From Linnemannia elongata (Eukaryota > Mortierellomycota > Mortierellomycetes > Mortierellales > Mortierellaceae): a stretch of 64,000 bases of DNA. The DNA lies in contig JAXBDG010000018.1 in the NCBI GenBank assembly GCA_036320915.1, positions 248,001 through 312,000 on the forward strand, written 5' to 3'. This document shows, piece by piece, positions 54,940 to 64,000 of this stretch; positions within the stretch are counted from its first letter, which is position 1; every line of letters begins with the position of its first letter. The translations under genes and the position numbers were made by a program. The notes under the pieces were generated by a model that saw only the letters and a program-made list of their open reading frames with translations, was not told the DNA's origin and did no database searches.

Positions 54940-57900
54940 TTATGCTGTGTACCATGCTGTACGAACGACAGCACCTTTGCCACGCTGAGCGAGCAACTGC
55001 TGATTGACCAAGGAGAGACCGATAGCATGCGCAAAAACGGCATCCGAGGCAGCTAGAACAGGATTTCCAGCGCTCCAAACCAACTGAGCCGACCATGTAT
55101 CGGACGACGATGTCGACGTCTCCAGCAGTTTCCACACTTGCTTGGAGCCATTCGCGCATCCGATACCAAACTCCAACGTACCAGGTTTCCATGCAATGTT
55201 GTTGACCGGTCCAAAGATATCTCGGATACGCACCAAACACTTCCACTCTCCTCGACCTTCTCCTCCTGCTGTCTTGTCAGATACAAAATTCCAGAGCCAA
55301 ACCGAGCGAGTCAAGCCTACACTCAACCATCGGCCACAGGACGAAAACGCAAGGCATTGAACAAACCCGTCCTGTTCTAGAGTTTGTTGGCGATGCCCGC
55401 TCTCCATGTCGCAGATCTCAACATAACGGCTCATAAAGCTTTTGGAAGCACCCTTCAAGCCACCAGGCGAAGCCGATATTGTCCAACATTCTGTAAGGCC
55501 TCCATCCACAACGACTCTACACCCACGGCTGTCCAAATCCCAGGCTCGAATAGTTTTATCCAAACTTCCCGACAAAATTCGATGGCTGTTCGGCGAGAAT
55601 ACCAAACAAGCAATAAAATGTGTGTGACCTTCAAGTATGCGGTCCAGTATCCCTGAACGAGCGTCCCAAAGTCGTACTGTCTCGTCATCGCTGCCGGTGG
55701 CGATCCAGCGCTCGTCAGCTGAAAAAGCCATGGCGTTTACTTTTCGTGTGTGACCGCACAAGACAAAGTCGGCTTGACCTGTTCTACTGTCCCACACAGT
55801 GACGACTCTGTAGTCTGTTCCAACTGACGCCATTCGAAGACCATCCGGAGAGATCGCTAGGCACTTAACGGGATTGTCTCCGCAAACGATAGCTAAGCCA
55901 GACTCTCCAGATACTGCATTATACTGCCGAACAACTCCCGAACTAGCGCCACAGAAGAGAACTCGGCCGTCCGGAGAAAACAGTACGGTCTCCAACGGTT
56001 CTGGTCCACTCTCCAAATGCATGTCTGTCTCCAGTGAGCTCACGTCCCAAAGCCGGATGGTGCGGTCAGTACTACACGATGCAAGCTGGAGTCCGTTTGG
56101 CGAAAAGGCTAATTGGCTGACAGAATAACTATGGCCGGTAAAGACAGAAAGGATCGACCCCGTTACTGCACTCCAAACCTTCACCGAGTTGTCCCAACTG
56201 CATGTGGCGATCCATTGGGTGTTTGGCGAATAGCTCACACCCGCGACTGCTTCGCTATGAGCCCTCCAATTCTTCGTTGGCTTGCCGGTAGTTGCATTAT
56301 AGAGCAGGACCTTCCCAACACCGTCCCCTACGGCAATCTCTCGGCCATCAGGAGAGTACGCAACGGTTTCCATACCCCCGCTTTGACTCTCCCAGACATC
56401 TCCTGGCTGTCCTGTGTGTGTGTCACAGAACCGGATCATCCAATCGTCGCCAACGGATACAACTGTACGTCCATCGGGTGAGTAGGAAATGCTAAGAATC
56501 CATCCAGTATGACCGGTCACGTTAAATAGACTGGCGCCTGTCTGAACATCCCATAGCCTCACAGTCTTGTCCTTTCCAGCCGAAGCGATCTGATTGCCAG
56601 AGGGTGAAAACGCCACAGTGCACACTTCGTTGGTATGCCCCTCCAGAACAAAAATGCATGACCCACACTCGCAATCCCACAGCCGTACTGTCTTGTCTTC
56701 GCTGCCTGAAAGGAGTTGATGACCGGTAGGCGAATAGGCGATGCTGTTGACACACTTTCGATGCCCTCGAAAAGTGCGAGTAATTCTCCACAACGACCTG
56801 TCGTAGATGTTGATGCAGCCGTCTTTCAGACCTACAGCTAGTGATGTTCCGTCAGGCGAATAAGCGCACGAGTGAACTTGCTCACTCTCATTCAAGTACG
56901 GCATCTCCCCGAACCGAATTCCCTCCATCTGCGCCATGGTAAAATCCACCTGACGAATCCAGCTCTTAGCAAGGTTGACGCCCGTCAAGTCAGCCCCCCG
57001 CAACAAAGCCGAGTCGAACTCTCCACCAGACATGTCGGCTCCTGGGACACGAATGCCTTCAAGATCAGACCCGTTAAATCGCACTCCTGCCTTGACCAAT
57101 ATCGTGATAGCGTTCGCCGCGGCTCGAGCTGCTTTTTCGTCGGTCTTGGACAGCTCAATGATGGCGAGGAGCTCGTCCTTGAATCTAGAGTCCAGTTGCA
57201 CACGCTCGGCTAGAAACTGGATAATCGAGGGCTCAGCGACAAGGTTCCTCTGAGACAGTGGGTGGGCGTTAAGGGCAGGCGAGGTGCCGGAGGTTTCGGA
57301 ATGGACAGGCGGATCAAATTCATCATGTTCCTCGGTGGGCCCAGAGATGGTACGAGAGAAAAAGTATTCCAAGACCGAGCGGTGGACAAAGCGGTATTGG
57401 TTGCCGGCACGACTCAGCAGACTGGAATCTCGAAGTAGCGCCCTCTCAGGATCAAGACCAAAGAATTGAGCCTTCCATGTCTTCCTGTCTCTCATAGGAG
57501 AGTAGTCAACCACAGGTCTGCCATCCTGCTCCTGAAAGATGGATGCCGCTAGATCCATCTGGTACAGAATGCCATTGCGCTCGAACCCGTCGTCACAGAG
57601 GATGTCAAGCGCTATCTGACTGCTCTCTCTCAACTTTTGATCCTGCAGACGACGCTTGTTGACAGATATCCAATGCTTCACAAACGTATCGTACAATTCC
57701 GCGCGAGTGATCTTAAGTCTTGTGAGGTCGGCTTTTCCTTGCACGACGGTAGGAAGGCTTTCCAATGACAACGTCAGTAGGAAGGGGTTTCTGGCAAGAT
57801 CCATCAGATTAGGGATAGCCTCCAGCTTGTCCATAAAGTCCTTCTTGACCCACGTGCGCGGCTCAAGAGGAACATAATGCTCCACATAGTCCTCGATTTG

Positions 57901-60510
57901 TGCCCTGGTGAACGGGGCAATGACGGCTTGTTGGAAGAGATCGTTGGCAATATGAGCATACTGGTCCACCGCCTTGGGCTCGAAGCGACTCCGATAGTCT
58001 GGTCCGAGATACTGAGTACGACATGTAATGAGTAACTTGACGTCCCACTGCCCAGATCGGTTGAAGAGGTTGGTGGTATGCAGATTGGATGTAAGCTGGC
58101 TCTCATCATATCCATCACAGATCAATGTGAACTGCCGGTGCAGCTTCAGCTCACGGATCTGCTCCTCCAAGAAGTTATGGGTCCTTAGTTGCTCCGCCAC
58201 CAAATTCTTCTCTGGTCGCTCGAGGGATGGCAAGTTGACGAAAAGCGGGATGCGGCCTCCTGGTTTGTACTCCTGCCAGAGCTCGCGTTCCAGGTGTCGA
58301 TTGAATGTCGACTTGCCCGCTCCTGAATCGCCCAGGATCAACATAACCTGAGAGTCGCCGGCAATAAAGTCCCTGACCTTGTTCATGAGGGGGAACAGAT
58401 TGTCGTCCGTGTCTTGGAGGCTGAGCTTGGCCATGGGGTCGATGTAAACCGCCTGCTTGTACTCGGCAATCCTCATCGACCTCAAGACGTGCAGGTCGTA
58501 CTCGAGTTTAGGGATCTCTTGGACCTTAGCGAGAAGCGGGGATGTTGATGGCAGAGGGAGGCGTCTGCTCAGCGGGTAAGAGCCAGGAAACTCGGCGATG
58601 TCACCCTTCTTCAGGTCCAGCAGCAAAGCGCCGGCGCGATTCTTAATAGAGACATCTGACAGATCATTGATCTGGACGAGAATGGTCAGGATCCATCGCT
58701 TGACATTATCATGCGGCTTCCAGTCGGTACTACTCCTGAACAACTCGCCTAGAAATTCGACGGCTTGCTGGCGAACGGGAGTATCCCAGAGCGGATCGAC
58801 GGCAATCTCTCCAAGCTGGCGGCAGATCCCCCACTGAAAGTTGGAGTTGTGAAGACAAGGCGCTTGGCTGACGACTAAGTTGAAATCCGAAAGTCGTCCC
58901 TGTCGAATAAAGAGAGCCGTTCCTTGCAGGGCGAGATACCAGGAGCGCTTCGTCATAAAATCGAACTCCCTCTCTGATGCACAGACGACCCCATCAGCAC
59001 CAAAACGGAGTGTCTCGACCGCCTCAATTCCAGTGGTAACAGCTCCCACAACTCCTGCGCCGATCCAATGAAGGCTTTCGATGGCCTTCAGGAGCCCTTC
59101 TGGATCCAACTTGAACACACTCGACACTGCACCCGCACCCGCTGCTGCCACCTTTGCATATCTCCACAGCACCTGGAGCGGAGTCTCGTTATCAGGTGCA
59201 TACTGGAGAGCCTGATAGGCGTAGGATGCCTCGTACTTCTGAACGACATTGCCGCTGTCCTTCAGAATGTCCAGGAGCTGTAGCATCGGCTGGTGGTCTC
59301 GTTCACGGTTCAGGTCCTTGACCTCGCCAGTCACCATCACATCAAGAACACGAGCAAGCGACAATGTCAGACATAAAGGATGGTTGCTGAAGCCAATGTG
59401 CGTGTTTGACAACTCTCTGGAGAGAGCAGTGGCGATCCTAACCAGATCATCGTCGACAAGGTACCCAGATGAGGCGCACTCGACCAGTTGCACAAGACCT
59501 TCGAGCAGAGTGACATCCAGCGCTGTTGTCTGCTCAAACCTGGAGATGAAGCAAGAGAGCAGGCTGCGGTAAGTGTCGCGGTCGAGAACGGGACCAACAA
59601 TAACAATCTCGGTGACCACATCAGATGCCTTGAGCGGGTTTTCAGCGAACGCTTTGACCAACTGCTCGACGAGCCATTGATATCGGTCCTGCAAGACGGG
59701 ATCAATGAGCTGCACCCATGTCTTCTCCTCATCGTCAAGAGGCGAATTCTGGGAAGCATCGCTTGCCGAGGTAGACGAATGTGATCCTTGAGCTTTGGAG
59801 AGGAGACTGCAGCAGTAGACCAGCTGCGGAGTCTTGTCGACACGAGCATGCGGCTTGGGCAGATCAGTCTTGTAGGTGGGTTTGGCAGCGTTCCCAGGGA
59901 AGATATCCATGCGGATTGGGCCCTCCGCAGTAGGGCTTAGTCGCACCTGGGTATCTGGAGCAGCGAGCATGGTGGATGACGTTTCAACAGGGTCTGCTGG
60001 GGAGTGTAGTTTCAGCGAGACAGGCACGGTACTATGGTCAGGCGCAGCAGACTGGATGCGTCCCTCAGTTCCAAAGAGTGTAATGGGTGCTGACAAGGCT
60101 GCCGAGGCGGGAATAATCTCTTCGACTTTGGAGTCTCCCTTGAAGATTCGTGACAAACGTTTTCTGTATCCAGACTTTGACAATCGGCCCGAGGATACCG
60201 ACCTGGCGTCACAGGAGTCACTTGGTCCATGGCCATCGTCCGTGGCAGCATCCCTTGCGGTGCGATGACTAAGGGAGCTCAACAAGTTGGCAGAACCGAA
60301 CTGAATGGCAGTCTTTCCTTGAGCGACTGTCGGAATGTCACCCGATTTTGATGAAACACGTCCAAGCGATGCAGTATGCTCGAGCTTAGAATGGACCTGC
60401 TGTCCCTCAATGGCTATTTCTGGGCGTTCAGAATTCGCCGAGGAAGGTGGGGAAGGAAGTGAATGACCTTTGGGTGGCGAAGAGTACTTTGTTACAACTA
60501 TACACATCAA
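54940..60510 (-). CDS. NACHT STAND protein with pentapeptide and 14 WD40 repeats (NLR-like)
   Basis: A long frame of 1856 residues on the minus strand. The N-terminal 250 residues are Ser/Pro-rich and disordered. A helical region (about 260-690) follows. The NTPase has Walker A LILGDSGAGKST (about 726-737), Walker B FTLICDGYDE (about 794-803) and the helical NACHT-associated region with NPFLLTLSLESLP and YRFVHRSVLEYFFSR. A short pentapeptide-type segment (about 1133-1190: FNGSDLEGIRVPGADMSGGE) leads into 14 WD40 repeats (about 1207-1840), enough for two seven-bladed propellers. STAND proteins of this type are fungal NLR-like switches, some of which act in non-self recognition. The start is uncertain: a 7-base first exon at 60593-60599 with a 95-nt intron would join at 60497 in frame. 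Confidence 0.9.
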   Translation of the reverse strand: MMCIVVTKYSSPPKGHSLPSPPSSANSERPEIAIEGQQVHSKLEHTASLGRVSSKSGDIPTVAQGKTAIQFGSANLLSSLSHRTARDAATDDGHGPSDSCDARSVSSGRLSKSGYRKRLSRIFKGDSKVEEIIPASAALSAPITLFGTEGRIQSAAPDHSTVPVSLKLHSPADPVETSSTMLAAPDTQVRLSPTAEGPIRMDIFPGNAAKPTYKTDLPKPHARVDKTPQLVYCCSLLSKAQGSHSSTSASDASQNSPLDDEEKTWVQLIDPVLQDRYQWLVEQLVKAFAENPLKASDVVTEIVIVGPVLDRDTYRSLLSCFISRFEQTTALDVTLLEGLVQLVECASSGYLVDDDLVRIATALSRELSNTHIGFSNHPLCLTLSLARVLDVMVTGEVKDLNRERDHQPMLQLLDILKDSGNVVQKYEASYAYQALQYAPDNETPLQVLWRYAKVAAAGAGAVSSVFKLDPEGLLKAIESLHWIGAGVVGAVTTGIEAVETLRFGADGVVCASEREFDFMTKRSWYLALQGTALFIRQGRLSDFNLVVSQAPCLHNSNFQWGICRQLGEIAVDPLWDTPVRQQAVEFLGELFRSSTDWKPHDNVKRWILTILVQINDLSDVSIKNRAGALLLDLKKGDIAEFPGSYPLSRRLPLPSTSPLLAKVQEIPKLEYDLHVLRSMRIAEYKQAVYIDPMAKLSLQDTDDNLFPLMNKVRDFIAGDSQVMLILGDSGAGKSTFNRHLERELWQEYKPGGRIPLFVNLPSLERPEKNLVAEQLRTHNFLEEQIRELKLHRQFTLICDGYDESQLTSNLHTTNLFNRSGQWDVKLLITCRTQYLGPDYRSRFEPKAVDQYAHIANDLFQQAVIAPFTRAQIEDYVEHYVPLEPRTWVKKDFMDKLEAIPNLMDLARNPFLLTLSLESLPTVVQGKADLTRLKITRAELYDTFVKHWISVNKRRLQDQKLRESSQIALDILCDDGFERNGILYQMDLAASIFQEQDGRPVVDYSPMRDRKTWKAQFFGLDPERALLRDSSLLSRAGNQYRFVHRSVLEYFFSRTISGPTEEHDEFDPPVHSETSGTSPALNAHPLSQRNLVAEPSIIQFLAERVQLDSRFKDELLAIIELSKTDEKAARAAANAITILVKAGVRFNGSDLEGIRVPGADMSGGEFDSALLRGADLTGVNLAKSWIRQVDFTMAQMEGIRFGEMPYLNESEQVHSCAYSPDGTSLAVGLKDGCINIYDRSLWRITRTFRGHRKCVNSIAYSPTGHQLLSGSEDKTVRLWDCECGSCIFVLEGHTNEVCTVAFSPSGNQIASAGKDKTVRLWDVQTGASLFNVTGHTGWILSISYSPDGRTVVSVGDDWMIRFCDTHTGQPGDVWESQSGGMETVAYSPDGREIAVGDGVGKVLLYNATTGKPTKNWRAHSEAVAGVSYSPNTQWIATCSWDNSVKVWSAVTGSILSVFTGHSYSVSQLAFSPNGLQLASCSTDRTIRLWDVSSLETDMHLESGPEPLETVLFSPDGRVLFCGASSGVVRQYNAVSGESGLAIVCGDNPVKCLAISPDGLRMASVGTDYRVVTVWDSRTGQADFVLCGHTRKVNAMAFSADERWIATGSDDETVRLWDARSGILDRILEGHTHFIACLVFSPNSHRILSGSLDKTIRAWDLDSRGCRVVVDGGLTECWTISASPGGLKGASKSFMSRYVEICDMESGHRQQTLEQDGFVQCLAFSSCGRWLSVGLTRSVWLWNFVSDKTAGGEGRGEWKCLVRIRDIFGPVNNIAWKPGTLEFGIGCANGSKQVWKLLETSTSSSDTWSAQLVWSAGNPVLAASDAVFAHAIGLSLVNQQLLAQRGKGAVVRTAWYTA

Positions 60511-63275
60511 GCATGAATGACCTGGGTTAATTGTCTAGAAAACTCTGCTGAAATTAATCAATCATAACAATTGCTCTCTCTCTCTTTTTTACCTTGCATT
60601 CGTTTGAAGAATAGCTCTGCTGCTGGTAAAGGATTGCGAAGGAGCGGATGTGCAGATCAGTGGTTTCTAAGAGAGTGCAAATTTATAAACGAAAGTATGT
60701 GCGACGTTAGGGGAGTTGTGCGCAAGTCAGCATTTCCTGATCAGATATGTATAAGATGGTAGTGCAAAGCTCACCTTCCCTACCAAAAAGGTAGCAAAGA
60801 GTTCGTTTTTGCTCTGTTTGCTTTGGTGACAGACCGGGCTTGTTAGTGGTTTGGCGAGACTTGTTGGTCTATGTCGATAAATATCGATTAGAGTCGTGGG
60901 TAGCTAAAGAACGGCTGTCAATTGCACTTTTCGTTTTATGTGTTGGTCCTCTCAAACTTACTGTGTGAGGGCTTTGTTGATATTTTGATTTGCATTTAAG
61001 CGGCAGCCAAAAGAGCTCTATTGTCCTATTGTGGACATCATCATATGTATTTCCAACGGGAACGAGTTAGCACTAAGTCAAAAAGAAAGGAGTGGCTGAA
61101 GAATTTTTCCAACCCTGTTTTTCACACGATCATTTCTTTACCTTGAGACGAGAGGGGTATTCAATGGTTATTGTTTCTTGAATGGGTCGCAACGACAAGG
61201 GCACTTGGCTGGCTCGGTTATTTCAGACAGGAGAAGTATCTATGCAAGTTTCAATCGTGTATTAGCATGGTGTAAAAGTTACGTTCATTCAACGAAAGAT
61301 ACATCGATGCACGCTCGACGACCTTTTGATATAGACTTACTCGGTACCCGTTGGGTCAAACGCTTTTTAATTTTTTTTTATGTTGCGGTATGTACTTGAC
61401 AAGCGTGGATGACAAGGTAGCGGTGTATGTGTTGTCAGTGTTGATGTTGGTAGTGGAGTAACGAAGTGGTGAATGAACAAAGGCAAGGTGAATTCACAAT
61501 GTGGACAATGCCGAATGTAGAATCGAGAAGCGTGAGTAACGAAAGACAGTGAGAGTGGAAGATGGCGGCAGGTTTGCAGAAGGTGGTGGACGGGTTGATG
61601 ACATGGGGTGAGCCAAAAGAAAAAAAAGGTTGAGCCTGGAATTATTCTACGTTATCTTCTCGCCTGTTCGTGGACGCATGCATGAACGCCACTCCATCTT
61701 GCCCTTCTTTGAGTTCGATAGCAAAAATTGCCAATTGGGTTTTTGTTTGTTTTATTGATCACAAACAGAGAACGAAAACGTGAGAGATATCTAGAGCATA
61801 CCCTTCTTGAAGGAGGGCCAGGGTGTGAAGTATGTAGTTCGATGGCAGCAGCTTGGCCTTTTTTTAGTTGTTACGGAGGTATATGGCCCATAGAGCTGGA
61901 CGCGACTTCTTAAACGCCGATTGAACTCGGTGAAACTGATAAACGTTTATACTATCAGGGACGAAATAATGAGACGCGTTCCTGTTGTATAATGTCTCTC
62001 TGTTACGATGAGAGTAGAACCTCCTCGTTTGTATTCAGAACCTGATGTTTCTCACGTAATGCGCCTTAGTAAGTAGTGATCTGCTTCTTTTCTCGCATTA
62101 TGGATTCTGGGTGATTCAATTTTCTATGTGCCAGTGGACTTGTTTGTTGGGTCAATTGTTGGTCAAACATTTCCAATGCTTTATCAGAGATAAAAATTTA
62201 AAACCACCGTTCTTCAAGGCATAGTCACTTTTCATTGGGATTTGATCATCGCATTATCAATTCGCAGGAAGGGAAGAGGATGAAAAAGTATTTAAGCGAC
62301 TGACTTCCCGCACTAGTCCCCACTTCATCTCAACAAGAAACAACATCGTTTCTTCACTCGAATACAAAAACAGTCTTCTATCCCCCATTCGTGCAACAAC
62401 TACTTTAGTTTGTCCGAAGAGTGCTCTGGTGCCATGAGTATTGTCTATGTTCGAGAATGCGTCTTGTCCTTTAGCTTGCGCATCATGAGCGATGGTAAAA
62501 GGATCCACCACACCCCGATTATCCGGCGGCCCAATCGCAATTTGGCTTTTTTTCTCAAAATGCATCTCTCTCGTTCGTGGACTTACTCTACTCCATGGTC
62601 TTGTTGACTTTGTCAGTACATATATCCCTTTTAAGATCTTAGTCGAGGCATCACTGCGTAAGAACATGCCCTCACTCCCTCTCCTTCCTTGACTATAAAA
62701 AAAGAAACCATCTGTGCCAGTTGTCCGCTCACATCTTATTCTCTATTTTAATTTCACCCGACCATATCAAACTCCCACAGGCTGTCGTTCTGTGACATCC
62801 CGATGATTATCCTGGTGGCATGAAGTCAGGAGTCTCAACGCTGTCGGCCATACATTTACATGTAAATGTTCGTGGTCATTTTCTTCACGTCCCCTCATCG
62901 CCTCTATCACTCTCGTTGTCCTAGCTCACTTATCCCTCTTTATTCTCTCGCTCGATCTGCTCAAGAAGGCCTATTGATCCAATCCAATCAGCAGAGAGTT
63001 CTCTTGGCTCATCCACATGACGCTACTGGACATGTGCAGCAAGTCGTGCCACCCTGATGTTTTGTCAAGGAGGCATGCTTGTAAAAACTACTCTCGCCTT
63101 TTGACATGTTTCTTCCTTGGCGTACTCATTTTAGTTTAGATGTGGTGGTTACTTAAAAGTTGAATACAGTCTCTTGGCTCTTGTGCGCTCAGTTGCCGTT
63201 AATCTCTGTGGAATATATACCGTTTGATTTTTTAGCTCAATAATTTGCATGTACCTTATCCTTGCAATAGATAAA
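60511..63275. other. Intergenic region, no gene seen
   Basis: In 2.8 kb no coding region is supported, apart from the possible 7-base first exon of the NACHT gene at 60593-60599. The longest frame (minus strand, 62257-62667) has no recognisable domain and overlaps frames of similar size on the other strand. Confidence 0.5.
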
Positions 63276-64000
63276 ATGCCACAGATTTCCGACGAAGAAA
63301 CAAGCTGGGTTTGAAGTGACGAAGAGATATCTCCTGAACTCTACTTTGACAAACTCAGATCAAGCAGTCATCACATTCCAGAAGAACGCCAGCGTTATTC
63401 TCGTCTATTCGTTTATTGAATAAAGGCGACATTTGTCAGGATTGCGCGAGGAAGCTTCGAAGTGATTTCGACACTTGGAAGGTCAGCAAGTCGCAACAAT
63501 TCTGGCTAGACCGATGTGCACAAAATCCAGCAATGAGAACGGCGGCCAAGCTAGTGGAAGGTTCGGAGCCGTCTGCAAGTGAGTCCATGGACCGAAACAT
63601 GTTGAAGTACTGCAGCAGCAATGAGATATACAGCGCTTGGACGTGGTCAACGACATGTATGACAGTGAGAGGGAAAGGAGCGATGGTAGCAGATCCAGCG
63701 CAGCCGAGATTGCAGGTATAGCTCCCCAAGTTTTCATGAGCATTGGTTGTTACTTGTTGTTTCGTCATATTCTTAGTGCATATGCTATTTTATTTCGTTT
63801 CATAGATACGTATGTCAGTAACGACTCCCAAGGACAAGGCACACAAGTCACAGAGGATGATCTCACGAGATCCAAGTCATTCCCTTCTATGGTTTCTTCG
63901 AATACATATTCAAAAAGGTTTGAGAAGCGTGGTCTAATTTTCTCTTTGCATAACACCCATACTTCCCCCAGGATGTTAATATATTATGAATTTATAAACG
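63276..64000 (+). CDS. Unknown protein, 3' end beyond the window
   Basis: Exons are proposed at 63276-63308, 63359-63578, 63626-63715 and from 63806 to the window end, giving 187 residues so far. The first two introns are short (50 and 47 nt) and the third is 90 nt; all are GT-AG and keep a single open frame. The product starts MPQISDEETSW and contains NKGDICQDCARKLRSDF, a CxxC pair in a helical context, then QQFWLDRCAQNPAMRTAAKL and a hydrophilic Ser-rich region. The family is not recognised. The first exon and donor are the weakest parts of the model. The first 2 introns are below the usual size in this window, so alternative splicing models remain possible. Confidence 0.45.

Noticed and set aside
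62257..62667. Minus-strand frame of 136 codons
   Set aside because: It has no recognisable domain, overlaps several plus-strand frames of similar length and lacks supporting splice or promoter signals.
1..64000. tRNA, rRNA and transposon search by eye
   Set aside because: No tRNA-like cloverleaf with a typical T-loop, no rRNA motif and no transposase or reverse transcriptase frame were noticed. A covariance-model scan would be needed to exclude them.

Overview
The window is nuclear DNA of a filamentous fungus. The evidence is spliced genes with short GT-AG introns (mostly 50-135 nt, a few 600-850 nt), pyrimidine-rich leaders, long homopolymers, poly-Gln tracts and standard eukaryotic genes (CDC40, farnesyltransferase alpha, PTC7-type PP2C, peroxisomal enoyl-CoA isomerase). 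The NACHT-pentapeptide-WD40 protein, the Gln/Pro-rich membrane proteins and the style of the gaps suggest an early-diverging lineage such as Mortierellomycota. That assignment is inference.

Left part (1-25.4 kb), conserved housekeeping genes: an ER membrane-anchored disulfide isomerase (583-2725), a PB1-UBA protein that resembles an autophagy or ubiquitin adaptor (3416-7203), a large Gln-rich coiled-coil protein (8329-12261), an acidic BTB-like protein (13042-14178), splicing factor CDC40/PRP17 on the minus strand (14432-16631), a divergently transcribed peroxisomal enoyl-CoA isomerase ending in AKL (17052-19169), a PTC7-like mitochondrial phosphatase (20884-23290) and the farnesyl/geranylgeranyltransferase alpha subunit (23852-25431). 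Exon joins were worked out by eye and each gives an uninterrupted frame.

Middle part (26-41 kb), gene-poor: a decayed small secreted-peptide gene (26189-26790), three minus-strand paralogues of a single-pass membrane protein with a roughly 350-400 residue ectodomain and a Gln-rich tail (29333-31732, 35593-38080, 38715-40808), and a small secreted protein with a Lys-Arg site (33089-33621).

Right part (42-64 kb), dynamic: six head-to-tail minus-strand paralogues of an apparently undescribed type II membrane protein with a 12-cysteine C-terminal module (42195-52887). They form one 1.5-1.7 kb repeat pair and one roughly 1.9 kb period array with a mosaic member. A heavily broken pirin gene (53851-54726), an 1856-residue NACHT-pentapeptide-WD40 STAND protein (54940-60510) and a truncated unknown gene (63276 to the window end) follow.

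The most interesting feature is the 29-60 kb neighbourhood. Two expanding families of surface-type proteins, with variable extracellular modules or Gln-rich tails, lie next to an NLR-type sensor. A role in recognition or surface sensing is a hypothesis only. No tRNA, rRNA, CRISPR array or recognisable transposase was seen.
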